This document shows, piece after piece, positions 36,668 through 47,608 of a stretch of DNA of 64,000 nucleotides. The translations under genes were made by a program, and so were the position numbers. The stretch's first letter is position 1; each line of letters starts with the position of its first letter. The DNA comes from Caballeronia turbans (GTDB lineage Bacteria > Pseudomonadota > Gammaproteobacteria > Burkholderiales > Burkholderiaceae): NCBI GenBank assembly GCA_001544655.2, contig FCOD02000014.1:62001-126000 (forward strand). The letters are read 5' to 3'. A model generated the notes under the pieces. It made no database searches, had not been told where the DNA came from, and saw only the letters and a program-made list of their open reading frames with translations.

Positions 36668-37558
36668 ATGTCCGCTTTTGCCATGACCGGCGACTCCCCC
36701 CCGATCGTTCTCACTTTCGGCCTTTCCGATCCCACGGGCGGCTCGGGCCTGCAAGCCGACCTGCTGACGCTCGCGAGCATGGGCTGCCACGGCGCGACCG
36801 TGCTCACCGGCTACGCGGTGCGCGACTCCGCGACCTGCGATGAAGTGACCGGGCTCGATCCAGACACCGTCGCAACTCAGGCGCGCATGTTGCTGGAGGA
36901 CATGCCGATCGCCGCGTTCAAGATCGGCGCGGCGACCCGCGCGGAGCTCGTGTCCGCCATCGCCGAGGTCGTCTCCGACTACGACGATGTGCCGCTGATC
37001 CTTGCGCCCGATTTCACGCTCGACGACGAACACGTGCTGTCCGCCGACGAGCTCCGCGAATCGCTTGCCGATCTGCTCGTGCCGCAGACCACCATGCTGA
37101 TTGCCGACCATGCCACGCTGCTGCAACTCGCCCAGCCGGACAGCGACGCCGAATCGCCGACGCTCGATTCCGCGATTTCCCACATCCTGGCGCAAGGTTG
37201 CGAGTACGTGCTCGCCATGGAAACGGGCACGCATCGGCACGTGAACACGCTGTACAGCGAAGAGGGACAAGTGCGACAGGACACGTGGGAGCGCGGCGTG
37301 CAGCGCATCATGGGCCTGACTGATACGCTCGGCTCTGCCGTCGCCGCATTGCTCGCGAATGGGCAGGAGCCCGCCGAGGCCGCCCGCGAGGCGCAGGAGT
37401 ACGTGTTCCAGGCCGCGCGCGCCGCGTTTCGCCCCGGCATGGGCGCCTATTTGCCGGACCGCTTCTTCTGGGCGCGCTCGAACGACGCCGACGAAGACGG
37501 CGACACGTCCTCGCTTCCTGATGATCCAACGGGACTGCCCGGAGAAGCCCGACACTGA
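36668..37558 (+). CDS. thiD: Hydroxymethylpyrimidine / phosphomethylpyrimidine kinase
   Basis: A ribokinase-fold kinase that phosphorylates HMP and HMP-phosphate for thiamine synthesis. ATG 36668 (MSAFAMTGDSPPIVLTFG) gives 296 residues; an in-frame ATG at 36581 would add 29 residues of poor quality. Visible are DPTGGSGLQADLLTLASMGCHGATVLTGYAVRDS near the N-terminus and FLANG/DTLGSAVAALLANGQ, which holds the family's catalytic GxGD-type region in the variant form DTLGSA. The C-terminal ~30 residues are acidic and low-complexity. The altered GxGD motif leaves substrate preference less certain. Confidence 0.8.
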   Translation: MSAFAMTGDSPPIVLTFGLSDPTGGSGLQADLLTLASMGCHGATVLTGYAVRDSATCDEVTGLDPDTVATQARMLLEDMPIAAFKIGAATRAELVSAIAEVVSDYDDVPLILAPDFTLDDEHVLSADELRESLADLLVPQTTMLIADHATLLQLAQPDSDAESPTLDSAISHILAQGCEYVLAMETGTHRHVNTLYSEEGQVRQDTWERGVQRIMGLTDTLGSAVAALLANGQEPAEAAREAQEYVFQAARAAFRPGMGAYLPDRFFWARSNDADEDGDTSSLPDDPTGLPGEARH

Positions 37559-37589
37559 CACCCGAACAATAAGGGAGCGACGCGAGCGC

Positions 37590-38369
37590 ATGCCATATCG
37601 ACTGCCCCATCTGCACAAGCCCGGCCCGCAAGGCGCGATCCGCATCGGCTGCGCGGGCTGGGGCCTGTCGAGCGCTGTCTCCGCGAGCTTCCCGCATGAA
37701 GGCACGCATCTCGAACGCTATTCGCACGTGCTGACGTGCGTCGAGATCAACTCCAGTTTCTACAAGCCGCATCGCGAGCAGACTTACGCACACTGGGCGG
37801 AGAGCGTACCCGAGTCGTTCCGCTTCTCGGTCAAGGTACCGAAGGCGATCACGCACGACGCGCGCCTCGTCGATACCGAATCCCTGCTCGACGAATTCCT
37901 CCAGGCGGCCGGGCAACTCGGCGACAAACTCGGCTGCTGGCTCGTGCAACTGCCGCCGAGCCTGCCGTTCGATCACGACGTCGCCGAGTCATTTTTCGCG
38001 GCGTTGCGCGAACGCACGAAGTTGCCGGTGGCGTTCGAGGCGCGAGAGCATACTTGGTTCACGACGCACGCAGCGGCGCTTCTGAAGGCGCATCACATCG
38101 CATACGTGGACGCCGATCCGATCCCCGATGAATGCGAGATCAAGCATCGCGCGGACGCGTCGCTCGTCTATGTGCGACTGCACGGCTCGCCCGAGCTCTA
38201 CAGGTCTTCCTACGACTACACCTATCTCGACGAGCTCGCCCGCACACTGCATAACCGCGCGAAAAAGACGGCTGAAGTCTGGTGCATCTTCGACAACACC
38301 ACCGAGAGCCATGCGCAGCCCAACGCACTGCATCTGATGGAGCGGTTGCGGATTCATCACAAGGTCTGA
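37590..38369 (+). CDS. DUF72 family protein (YecE-like)
   Basis: A 259-residue TIM-barrel protein starting at ATG 37590 with AAGGGAG about ten bases upstream. Conserved DUF72 blocks are IRIGCAGWGLS, YSHVLTCVEINSSFYKPHREQTY, FRFSVKVPKAITH, LVQLPPSLPFD, VAFEAREHTWF, YVRLHGSPELYRSSY and WCIFDNTTESHAQPNAL. The biochemical activity of the family is unknown. It begins 31 bases after thiD on the same strand and may be co-transcribed. Confidence 0.9.
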   Translation: MPYRLPHLHKPGPQGAIRIGCAGWGLSSAVSASFPHEGTHLERYSHVLTCVEINSSFYKPHREQTYAHWAESVPESFRFSVKVPKAITHDARLVDTESLLDEFLQAAGQLGDKLGCWLVQLPPSLPFDHDVAESFFAALRERTKLPVAFEAREHTWFTTHAAALLKAHHIAYVDADPIPDECEIKHRADASLVYVRLHGSPELYRSSYDYTYLDELARTLHNRAKKTAEVWCIFDNTTESHAQPNALHLMERLRIHHKV

Positions 38370-38397
38370 CCACATTCGACGCCACGGAGATTCCCCG

Positions 38398-38829
38398 ATG
38401 CATAAGCCGGCAGGACGAATTGCCCGTTTGCTTGGAGCCACGATGCTCGCCTCGCTGTTCAGCCTTGCTCCGCCCGCTCACGCTCAGAATGCCGCGCCGC
38501 CGCCGGGGGCGACGCCCGCGGGCGACGGCACATTTTTACTGACGATTTTCCTCAAGCATGACGAATCGAAGACGCTGCCGCAGATAAACCAGCAGCTGAA
38601 AGAACAAGGCTACTTCAAGCAGTTCCCGCCGCCGGGCGTCGAAGTGGTGTCGTGGTACGTGATGATGGGCATCGGACAGGTGGTGACGCTGCGTGTGCCC
38701 GCCGAGCGGCTGCGCGAAGTGAACCGCGCGATCGAGAGCACCGCGTGGGGCGGCTATCGCACGGAGTTTTACCCGACCTACGACTACAAGGCGGCCGCGC
38801 AGAAACTTCGCGACGAGATGAACAAATAA
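38398..38829 (+). CDS. Small secreted protein of unknown function
   Basis: A 143-residue protein with a clear Sec signal peptide: basic MHKPAGRIAR, hydrophobic LLGATMLASLFSLAPP, and a cleavage-like AHA-QN near residues 28-31. The mature ~113 residues have FLLTIFLKHDESKTLPQINQQL and GQVVTLRVPAERLREVNRAI, an alpha-beta pattern like a small ferredoxin-fold domain, and no cysteines. It is likely periplasmic. It starts 28 bases after the DUF72 gene and is followed by a bidirectional terminator. I cannot assign a function. Confidence 0.8.
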   Translation: MHKPAGRIARLLGATMLASLFSLAPPAHAQNAAPPPGATPAGDGTFLLTIFLKHDESKTLPQINQQLKEQGYFKQFPPPGVEVVSWYVMMGIGQVVTLRVPAERLREVNRAIESTAWGGYRTEFYPTYDYKAAAQKLRDEMNK

Positions 38830-38845
38830 CGTTTGTATGGACAAA

Positions 38846-38869
38846 AAAACCCGCATCGCTGCGGGTTTT
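38846..38869. terminator. Bidirectional terminator between secreted protein gene and groEL
   Basis: A 10-bp stem (AAAACCCGCA / TGCGGGTTTT) with a TCGC loop has a T-run on one side and an A-run on the other. It can stop transcription from both directions: the plus-strand 38398 gene and minus-strand groEL. Confidence 0.88.
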
Positions 38870-38930
38870 CCTTTCGCACGGCGCGAAACCTCTTCCGAAG
38901 CCCGCGCCGATGCAATCGGCCAAAGCCAGA

Positions 38931-40610
<1,680 letters not shown>

Positions 40611-40668
40611 TCAGCGCGCCCGAAAGGGCTGCGGCTTGTTGGCGAAGCCGAACGTGCAGGAAGGATGC

Positions 40669-40959
40669 TTACTTGACCAGAACGGCCATGATGTCTTCTT
40701 CGCGCATGACGAGCAGTTCTTGCCCGTCGACCTTGACGGTCTGGCCGGCGTACTTGCCGAACAAAACGCGGTCGCCGACCTTCACGTCGAGAGCGTTCTG
40801 CACGCCCTTGTCATCGCGCTTGCCCGGGCCGATGGCCAGGACTTCGCCTTGATCCGGCTTCTCAGCCGCGGCTTCCGGAATCACGATGCCCGATGCGGTC
40901 TTGGTTTCCTGGTCCAGACGCTTGACGATGACGCGATCGTGCAAAGGACGAAGGTTCAT
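40669..40959 (-). CDS. groES: Co-chaperonin GroES (10 kDa)
   Basis: A 96-residue lid protein of the GroEL cage, starting at ATG 40959 ([16 protein letters not shown]) with GAGGAG upstream. The mobile-loop region [18 protein letters not shown] and the C-terminal [16 protein letters not shown] are complete. It is first in the operon, directly downstream of a sigma-70 promoter and a CIRCE operator. Confidence 0.97.
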   Translation of the reverse strand: MNLRPLHDRVIVKRLDQETKTASGIVIPEAAAEKPDQGEVLAIGPGKRDDKGVQNALDVKVGDRVLFGKYAGQTVKVDGQELLVMREEDIMAVLVK

Positions 40960-41038
40960 ACACACTCCTCTCTTGATTGAGACTGAAAACACGGGAAAAC
41001 CCGTCCGTTGAGAACAATCTCGCCGGACGGCAATCTTG

Positions 41039-41093
41039 TTAGCACTCTCGTGCAGTGAGTGCCAATTATATGGACCGAGTTTGACAATTTCAA
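41039..41093 (-). promoter_or_regulatory. groESL promoter with CIRCE operator
   Basis: On the minus strand TTGAAA (41093-41088) and TATAAT (41070-41065) are separated by exactly 17 bases, a near-consensus sigma-70 promoter. Next to the -10 lies TTAGCACTC-N9-GAGTGCCAA (41039-41065), the CIRCE operator bound by the HrcA repressor, with one mismatch to the TTAGCACTC-N9-GAGTGCTAA consensus. This predicts HrcA-controlled heat-shock expression of groES-groEL. Confidence 0.93.
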
Positions 41094-41099
41094 GGAGGG

Positions 41100-41941
41100 G
41101 CACGAACGGAGTGTCGAAGTTCATCGAACACTGAACTACGTTCATCGAGTGTTGATTGCTCGACGACAAGCACGCATGTCTCACGGCGCCAGATCTTCCG
41201 TCAGATCAACGACTTAGGATTGTTGGACGCGACGGTCAGCTCGGGCAGGCGCCGTGGGCGGACCTGTAAAAAACTCAAAACCGGACGACTCGCCCACGCG
41301 AAGCGTTGCTCCTTGAGGGTTAGTGTTACCTCCCTCGAACCTTCTCATCCATTGACGTTCGCCGTCAGGGGACATGAAGTTGATTCCAATCTGGGCGCAT
41401 CACCGGAGAATTGGGCGGGTCACGGCAGCAACGGCAGTAGGATGTGCGGATTCAATGGGTCGAACGTCGCTGAGCGACCCTCGACCGAACTTGACCTAGT
41501 GACCGTCGGTGGCAGCTACGGGGCTGCAACGGTCGCTCGGCCGGGCACGTTTTCTTTCGAATTAGGCACATCGCCGAGCAGCCTCTTTTCAACCGAAGAT
41601 AGCGCAAAACGCCCACTTCGAGCAAAGCCTACGAATTCTCCAGAATGCGCGGTGGGGCGCTGGAGACCCGGCTGATCAACACCGTGCTGGACGTCTCAGA
41701 CCCGCGTCCGCCAAAAAGAAGCACGGCGGGATGAAATTCCGCACTTCGTGCATCTTCGTTCGCGCCTGGAGAGGGAGGAAACGACAGCGGGATAGGAAGA
41801 TAGTATCAACGATAGCATGGCGCAGCAGAGCTGCAGCTTGTCCCGGCCCGCCCGACGCAGCCGCGCTCAAAAATAGGCTGGCTCGCCGATCCTGCCGCTC
41901 AGCGACTTCAGGGGCAACGTCGCGGCAAAGGTCATGAGCGC
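41100..41941. other. Non-coding stretch between groESL promoter and IS remnant
   Basis: No recognisable gene. A forward open frame at 41220-41675 translates to a Ser/Arg/Gly-rich sequence without family features. Around 41260-41315 a GTGGGCGGA / TCGCCCAC partial inverted repeat flanks an A-rich stretch. The region reads as decayed DNA at the edge between the core groESL operon and the accessory cluster. Confidence 0.5.
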
Positions 41942-42589
41942 GTGCGGCGCGAGATGGGTTGCGGCAGCGGCATGAGCTGCTGGCGCCGTCTGCGCGACTG
42001 GCAGGCCGCCGGTGTCTGGGACCGACTGCACGAACTGCTTCTTGCAAAGCTACGCGAAGCGGACCGCATAGACTGGTCGCGCGTGGTCGTCGACTCCTCC
42101 TCGATCCGCGCGGTTGGTGCGGGTCAAAAACGGGACCCAATCCCACCGACCGTGCGCGACCAGGTTCAAAGCACCACCTCATCACAGAAGCGCAAGGCAT
42201 CCCGCTCGCGGTAATCCTCACTGGCGCCAACCGCCACGATGTCACCCAGCTGCACGCGCTGGTTGACGCCATCCCGCGCATCGCCGGCAAACCTGGCCGC
42301 CCGCTTTCGAAACCCCGGATCGTTCAAGGCGACCGAGGGTTACGATCACGACAAATACCGCCGTCCACTACACACTGCCGGCATCGACACTGAAATCGCC
42401 CGACGAGGCGAACCTCACGGCAGCGGACTGGGCAAAACCCGCTGGGTCGTCGAGCGCACGATCTCCTGGCTTCACAACTTCCGACGGCTGCGCATCCGCT
42501 TCGAACGTCTTGCATTCATCCACGAAGCCTTCATGAAAATCGCATGCTGCATCATCTGCTGGAGACGACTCAAAACGTCCTTTTGTTAA
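41942..42589 (+). pseudogene. IS5-family transposase remnant with two frameshifts
   Basis: Three frames together spell the C-terminal two thirds of an IS5-type DDE transposase. The first is REMGCGSGMSCWRRLRDWQAAGVWDRLHEL and VVVDSSSIRAVGAGQK (DDE Asp region). After one extra A in an A-run near 42127 comes TGPNPTDRARPGSKHHLI and LTGANRHDVTQL. After one extra base near 42340 comes DRGYDHDKYRRPLHTAGI and RWVVERTISWLHNFRRLRIRFER, with the catalytic Glu region. The N-terminal third is missing. The right end is probably just past 42590 (GTTAAGGCC). It is inactive and marks an insertion point between groESL and the catabolic genes. Confidence 0.85.
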
Positions 42590-42812
42590 GGCCTGTTAGC
42601 CGACATTGACGGTAGTCGCGTCCAAGGTCCGCAGCCTGGCGGACAGCGAACGTTCCCGGCGTCGGCAGCAGGACCGCAACTGACCGGATCGGCGAGTTCA
42701 CACTTACGACCCAACATGGCTGAAGCTCCCAAAACGCATCATTATCCGGATAACGGTGTACTCTGTTACTCAGGAATTCGGGCAGCATGTCTTCACGAAC
42801 CACCGTCGGCCT

Positions 42813-43745
42813 CTAGTCGAATCCATAAAGCCTCGTGGCATTGTCTACAAATATTTTCTGCTGCCAATCCGATCTGCCGATCCACCCGTCGATAGTGTCG
42901 AGAAGACCTGCGTCATCTGGCTTGACGCCTCTCTCAGTCGGATGCGGCCAATCGGTGCCCCAGAGCATTCGCTCGGGAGCCATGCTAATCAGCGTTTTCG
43001 CCACAGGCGCAACATCCGCGTAAGCAGGCGCCCCAGTCTTCGTATCGACATAGGGGCCCGACAGAGTAATGAATGTGTTGCCTTTGTCGACGAGGCGCTG
43101 CGCCGTGCGCAGTGCCTCCGACGTGAGACCGCCTGGCTCGGGAACATGCGCGATATGGTCGATCACCAGCGGACAAGGAAGCGCCGAGAGACGGCTTTCC
43201 AGTTCAGGCAGCCGGACGCCTTGCACAACGAGTTCGATATGCCACTTCAACTCAGCGATTCGCGTCGCGAGCGGCGCCAGCATATCCACCGTTGTTGCGC
43301 CAGGATAACTGAGATTGAACCGTATAGCTCGAATGCCGCCCGTGTGAAGTTCGTGCAACTCCTTGTCGCTTACCGACGTGTCTACGACCGCCACACCGCG
43401 CGCGTTGCTTCCGATTCGCTTCAGCGCATCCAGCGTGCAACGATTGTCGGTTCCATAGGTCGACGGCGTCACAACGACATTTCGGTCAACGCCAAGACGA
43501 GCCTGCAGCAGTCGATACTGCTCCACCGTTGCATTGGGCGGCCGCAGCGTCGTGCCGGGAGCGACAGGAAAGCGATCGTCGTAGATATGCATGTGGCAAT
43601 CGACGGCTCCGGCAGGCAGTCGGAACGAGGGCGGCTCAGACCCGCTGGACCATGTTTCGATCGCCTTGACATGCGTCGGCAACGTCGACGCTGCCATCAG
43701 CGCCCCGCCCATCTTGAGGAAACCTCGTCTGGTCGCTTTTTGCAT
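42813..43745 (-). CDS. Tat-exported amidohydrolase, 2-pyrone-4,6-dicarboxylate hydrolase-like
   Basis: The 310-residue product starts at ATG 43745 and opens with a twin-arginine-like signal (TRRGFLKMGGALMAAS, cut near THVKA). The mature part is an amidohydrolase_2 TIM barrel: VDCHMHIYDDRFP (HxH), IRFNLSYPGATT, LVIDHIAHVP, and MLWGTDWPHPTE with the catalytic Asp. This pattern matches LigI-type lactonases that open 2-pyrone-4,6-dicarboxylate. Periplasmic export is unusual for LigI, so the substrate may be another lactone. It is last in the minus-strand catabolic run, two bases after the MFS gene. Confidence 0.8.
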   Translation of the reverse strand: MQKATRRGFLKMGGALMAASTLPTHVKAIETWSSGSEPPSFRLPAGAVDCHMHIYDDRFPVAPGTTLRPPNATVEQYRLLQARLGVDRNVVVTPSTYGTDNRCTLDALKRIGSNARGVAVVDTSVSDKELHELHTGGIRAIRFNLSYPGATTVDMLAPLATRIAELKWHIELVVQGVRLPELESRLSALPCPLVIDHIAHVPEPGGLTSEALRTAQRLVDKGNTFITLSGPYVDTKTGAPAYADVAPVAKTLISMAPERMLWGTDWPHPTERGVKPDDAGLLDTIDGWIGRSDWQQKIFVDNATRLYGFD

Positions 43746-43747
43746 GG

Positions 43748-45073
43748 TCAGACGGTCTCCGTCTTGCGTGCCAGGTGTTTCGTCTGTCCGTTGCGCGTCA
43801 GCATTAAGAGCGTTGCGACGCTGACGAGCGTGAGGACCGCGAGCGGCATTAGCGCCAATGCGTAGCTGCCCGTGGCTTCCTTGACCCATCCATACACATT
43901 GACCATGAGTCCGCCGCCGAGAAGGTTGGCGATCGCGTTGATGGTCGCCAGGCCCGCTGCAACCGCGCTGTTCGACAGCATGTCCGTGGCAAGCGCCCAG
44001 AAAGGCCCTTTGAAGGAATAAGCACCCACGAGCACTGCGCACAGCATGAAAATCGTCGGCACGAGCGAGCCGCTCAGCGAGGTTGCAAACAGCCCGCCAC
44101 CAATCAGAAGCATCGGCACGACAGTGTGCCAGCGACGTTCACCTGAACGGTCAGACCGGCGTCCCCAGTAGACCATCAAGACAGATGCCACTGCGTAGGG
44201 AATCGAATTGATGAGACCCGTTTGCATGACCGACAGACCGAACGACTTCAGCAACTGAGGTTGCCAGACCGACAAGGTGCTGCCGGCAGCCGACGCACAG
44301 GTATCAACGAGTGCCAGGCACAACACATAGGGATTGCGAAAGAGCTTCGTCAGCGGCATGTCGAGCACCTTCTTGGGTGCCTTGGTCTCACTGGCCAGCG
44401 CATCGACGAGCCACTGCCGTTCGTCGTCCTGGAGCCACTTTGCATCGCCAGGTTTGTTCGTCAGGACAAACAGGCAGACGAGGCCCAGCAGCACCGTGGG
44501 AATGCCTTCGAGGATGAAGAGCCAGTGCCAGCCGCGCAGGCCCCAGAACCCGTCCATCTGCAGCAGCGCCGCGGAAATGGGTGAGCCGATGAAGCTCGCG
44601 GCCGGGATCGCGACCATGAACGTGGCGACGATTCGCGCTCTATACGACGCAGGAATCCAGTACGACAGATACAGCAACACGCCTGGAAAGAATCCGGCCT
44701 CGGCGGCACCGAGGAGAAAGCGCAGAATGTAGAAGGTGGTTGCGTTCTGCACCAATGCCGTTGCCGCCGACACGATGCCCCACGTAATCATGATCCGGGC
44801 AATCCAGATTCGCGCGCCGTATTTTTGCAGCGCCATATTGCTCGGCACTTCGCAGAAGAAGTACGAGATGAAGAAGAGGCTGCTGCCGAATCCGAAGACT
44901 CTCGCGGACATGCCCAGGTCGTGATTCATCTGCAACGACGCCATGCCCACGTTGCCGCGGTCGATGAACGCCAGCAGGTAGCAGATCATCAGGAACGGAA
45001 TCAGCCGCCATACGACCTTCCGTATGGTGCGGCGCTCCATGTCCGATTTCGCCATGACACCGGTAGCTTGCAT
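43748..45073 (-). CDS. MFS transporter, anion:cation symporter (ACS) family
   Basis: The 441-residue product starts at ATG 45073 (MQATGVMAKSDMERR) and has 12 predicted transmembrane helices. The ACS signature is LLAFIDRGNVGMASLQMNHDLGMS in helix 1-loop, and GLSYWIPASYRARIVATFMVAIP and LFVLTNKPGDAKWL follow the usual order. Such carriers bring organic anions such as tartrate, phthalate or hexuronates into the cell with protons. The actual substrate is unknown. It is one of four MFS carriers in this cluster. Confidence 0.85.
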   Translation of the reverse strand: MQATGVMAKSDMERRTIRKVVWRLIPFLMICYLLAFIDRGNVGMASLQMNHDLGMSARVFGFGSSLFFISYFFCEVPSNMALQKYGARIWIARIMITWGIVSAATALVQNATTFYILRFLLGAAEAGFFPGVLLYLSYWIPASYRARIVATFMVAIPAASFIGSPISAALLQMDGFWGLRGWHWLFILEGIPTVLLGLVCLFVLTNKPGDAKWLQDDERQWLVDALASETKAPKKVLDMPLTKLFRNPYVLCLALVDTCASAAGSTLSVWQPQLLKSFGLSVMQTGLINSIPYAVASVLMVYWGRRSDRSGERRWHTVVPMLLIGGGLFATSLSGSLVPTIFMLCAVLVGAYSFKGPFWALATDMLSNSAVAAGLATINAIANLLGGGLMVNVYGWVKEATGSYALALMPLAVLTLVSVATLLMLTRNGQTKHLARKTETV

Positions 45074-45098
45074 GTTTGTCTCCACTCTATTTTGCGCC

Positions 45099-46328
45099 TC
45101 AGCGCTGTTCCTTGAATCGTTGCCACAAGACGATGGAAATGACACCCACTGCGAGCACCACGGCCATCGCCGCAAATGTGTGCCGCACGCCCAGCGCTTC
45201 GGATACCGTCCCGACAAGCAGGTAACCGAACGGCATGGTCCCGTTGTAGGCCATGCCGTACATGCCCACGAGTCCGCCGCGCACGTGTTCCGGACACTGT
45301 CGCTGGATCGTTGCATTGGTCGAAGTAGCGGCGAAGGTGAGGCTGAAGCCCAGGATAAAAAAAGCCGGCATGGACGCGGCGGCTGCATCGGTCGTCGCGA
45401 GGACCATGAAAGCAGCGATGGCCGACCACGGCGCCCACGCGATGAACCGAGCCGATGCACGCGGCCCAAGGGCCGAGGACAACAGCACCGCCGAACTCAG
45501 CGAGCCGGCGCCTGCGCACGCGAAGAACACGCCCGTAAAGCGTGCGGCGTCGTGACACGCCTTGTCCGCGAGCAGCGGCACTAGCGTTTGATAGCTCGCC
45601 GCGAACAAACCGATGCACGCCAGAATCGGCAGGTACCGCGCTGAAAAAGCGTCCGACATGACATAGCCGACCGCGTCGCGCAGGCTGCTTTCAGCGCGAG
45701 ACGGTCTTGCCTTATCGGAGACGCGGATCGAGCGCACGCACGTTGCCATGAAGCAAAGCGCCAAGGCGTAGATGGCGAACGATGCGCGCGGTCCGAGCGT
45801 CGGATAGACGAAGCCCGCGATCGTCGGCCCGACCATCCGCCCGACGTTGTAGACCATGGTGTTCATCGCCACGGCGTTGGAGGTGAGCGTTCCGTCTCGC
45901 AGGCTCGTCAGCAGCAGGACCTGGCGCGCGGGCACTTCCACGGCGCTCGAAACGCCGATCGCCAGCGCATGCGCGAGGATCAGCTTGACGCCCAATACGC
46001 CCAACGTCCCCAAAGTGATCAGGCTGCCGGTCAGAACGAGCGACACCGTCAACACGCAAAGCGTGACACGCCTCGCGTTCTCGGAACGAATCCGCGAACC
46101 TGCGATCGGCGCGACGATCAATTGCGGTCCGTACAGCAGGAAGTTCAGCAAGGCAAGAATCGCCGCCGAACCCGACAGGTGATAAACAAGCAGATTCAAG
46201 GTCACGTTCTGCGTCCAGCTGCCCAGAACAGATGCGACTTGCCCACTGAGATATCGGCGCAGCGCCGGCTCGGTCAGCGCGGGAAAAAGCCGGCTGACGA
46301 TGCCCGATGATCGTGCGGCCGTGTTCAT
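45099..46328 (-). CDS. MFS transporter (MFS_3 / EntS-like)
   Basis: A 409-residue, 12-helix MFS protein of the MFS_3/EntS-like group (LSGQVASVLGSWTQNVTLNLLVYHLSG; GSRIRSENARRV; FILGFSLTFAATSTNATIQRQCPEHVRG). This group contains exporters such as EntS rather than importers, so it may export a product or a toxic intermediate. Its start overlaps the upstream MFS stop by four bases (ATGA). Confidence 0.8.
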   Translation of the reverse strand: MNTAARSSGIVSRLFPALTEPALRRYLSGQVASVLGSWTQNVTLNLLVYHLSGSAAILALLNFLLYGPQLIVAPIAGSRIRSENARRVTLCVLTVSLVLTGSLITLGTLGVLGVKLILAHALAIGVSSAVEVPARQVLLLTSLRDGTLTSNAVAMNTMVYNVGRMVGPTIAGFVYPTLGPRASFAIYALALCFMATCVRSIRVSDKARPSRAESSLRDAVGYVMSDAFSARYLPILACIGLFAASYQTLVPLLADKACHDAARFTGVFFACAGAGSLSSAVLLSSALGPRASARFIAWAPWSAIAAFMVLATTDAAAASMPAFFILGFSLTFAATSTNATIQRQCPEHVRGGLVGMYGMAYNGTMPFGYLLVGTVSEALGVRHTFAAMAVVLAVGVISIVLWQRFKEQR

Positions 46329-47608
46329 GAAAGCGCCTTGCCCCGCGTCTCAGGCGCGAAGAACACAACGATGGCCGCCGCGATGAACGCGACGATCGTC
46401 GTCGAAAGCCCGAGAACGAAGCCGCCCGATGTCGACGCCAACGTGCCGATGACCAATGGTGCAATAAAGCCGCCGAGCCGCCCGCCGTTGTACGCGAGCC
46501 CCATGAAGAACCCTCTCGACGCCGTATTCCCGATAATCTCCGCGAGAAATGGCCCCGCGCCCGCGAAGATGCCGTTCACGCTGAAGCCGGTGAAGAAGAT
46601 CGCCACCGTCAGAACCAGTGCGCTCGACGACATGATGTAGCCGAACACCGCCGCCGCGCCGACGAGCAGGTACGCCATGAACATCGGCCGGCGACCGAGA
46701 CGGTCTACAAAGGCCGAGAACAACAGAAAGCCGGTGATCGCGCCGAACTGAAGCGCGAGAACGAACTTGAGGCTGTGCACGAAGTCGAGATGTTTCACCG
46801 CGACGAGAAATGTCGGCGTCCAGGTGAACACGCCCCAATACAGGTACTGAAGGAAAAAGATGAACGTGAACGCCGTCACGAGACCTCGAACGTTGAGCTT
46901 TTCGTCGATTGCTGTTTTCTGGATCGCTGGCTGAGCGTTTGCGCGTTTGCGCTCAAGCCAGATCGGCGACTCGGGCGTCTTGCGTGCGACAAAGAAGAGG
47001 ATAAAAAACGGCAGCGCGCCGATCAGAAATAGCACTCGCCAGCCGTTGCCGCCCAAGCCATCGTTGACGCTCGTGACGATGCCCGAAATCGTGATGGCGA
47101 GAATCGCGCCAATCGGCAAGCCCATCTGCATGAGGGCACCGCCCTTGCCCCGACGGCTCGCATGCCAGGTTTCGGCAATCAGCGCCGCGCCGGCCGTCCA
47201 CGTTCCGCCCATTCCCAACGCGCCGAAGAAGCGGATCGTTGCGAACCAGTGCTCGTTCGGTGAGAACGCGAGCAATCCCGAGAACAGCGAGTAGATGCCG
47301 ATGCACAGCATGGCCGTGCGCACGCGGCCGAGCCGGTCCGACACATAGCCGAATAAAATCCCGCCGACGATCTGCCCCGCTGCCGTAATGCTCGTGAACA
47401 GCCCAAGTTGCGCTTTCGACAGACCGAACTGGAGGGCGAGCGTCGGCAGAAGAAGCGACAGCAGGAACGAGTCGTAGCTCTCGAATGTCCATCCGAGTCC
47501 CGCAAGGGAAAGCGACCGCCATTCGACGCGGGTGATGTCCTTGTAGCGCTTTCCCTTGACCTCGTTGTCGGGTCGAATCTGCGCAAGGCTCGCGCTTGTC
47601 TTCATCAT
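46325..47608 (-). CDS. MFS transporter, aromatic-acid:H+ symporter-like
   Basis: A 427-residue, 12-helix carrier with the sugar/aromatic-acid transporter pattern: GWTFESYDSFLLSLLLPTLALQFGL in helix 1, FGYVSDRLGRVRTAM (MFS loop 2-3 motif), PESPIWLERKR in the central loop, and FVDRLGRRPMF. This fits uptake of small carboxylates, possibly the ring or lactone acid that the cluster degrades. It overlaps the amidohydrolase upstream by 4 bases (47605-47608) and the EntS-like carrier downstream by 4, so the three are coupled. Confidence 0.83.
   Translation of the reverse strand: MMKTSASLAQIRPDNEVKGKRYKDITRVEWRSLSLAGLGWTFESYDSFLLSLLLPTLALQFGLSKAQLGLFTSITAAGQIVGGILFGYVSDRLGRVRTAMLCIGIYSLFSGLLAFSPNEHWFATIRFFGALGMGGTWTAGAALIAETWHASRRGKGGALMQMGLPIGAILAITISGIVTSVNDGLGGNGWRVLFLIGALPFFILFFVARKTPESPIWLERKRANAQPAIQKTAIDEKLNVRGLVTAFTFIFFLQYLYWGVFTWTPTFLVAVKHLDFVHSLKFVLALQFGAITGFLLFSAFVDRLGRRPMFMAYLLVGAAAVFGYIMSSSALVLTVAIFFTGFSVNGIFAGAGPFLAEIIGNTASRGFFMGLAYNGGRLGGFIAPLVIGTLASTSGGFVLGLSTTIVAFIAAAIVVFFAPETRGKALS

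Noticed and set aside
41220-41675. 151-codon open frame between groESL and the IS remnant
   Set aside because: Low-complexity Ser/Arg/Gly translation and no recognisable domain; the region looks decayed.
41676-42290. 204-codon minus-strand frame over the transposase remnant
   Set aside because: It is antisense to clear transposase motifs and has no features of its own.
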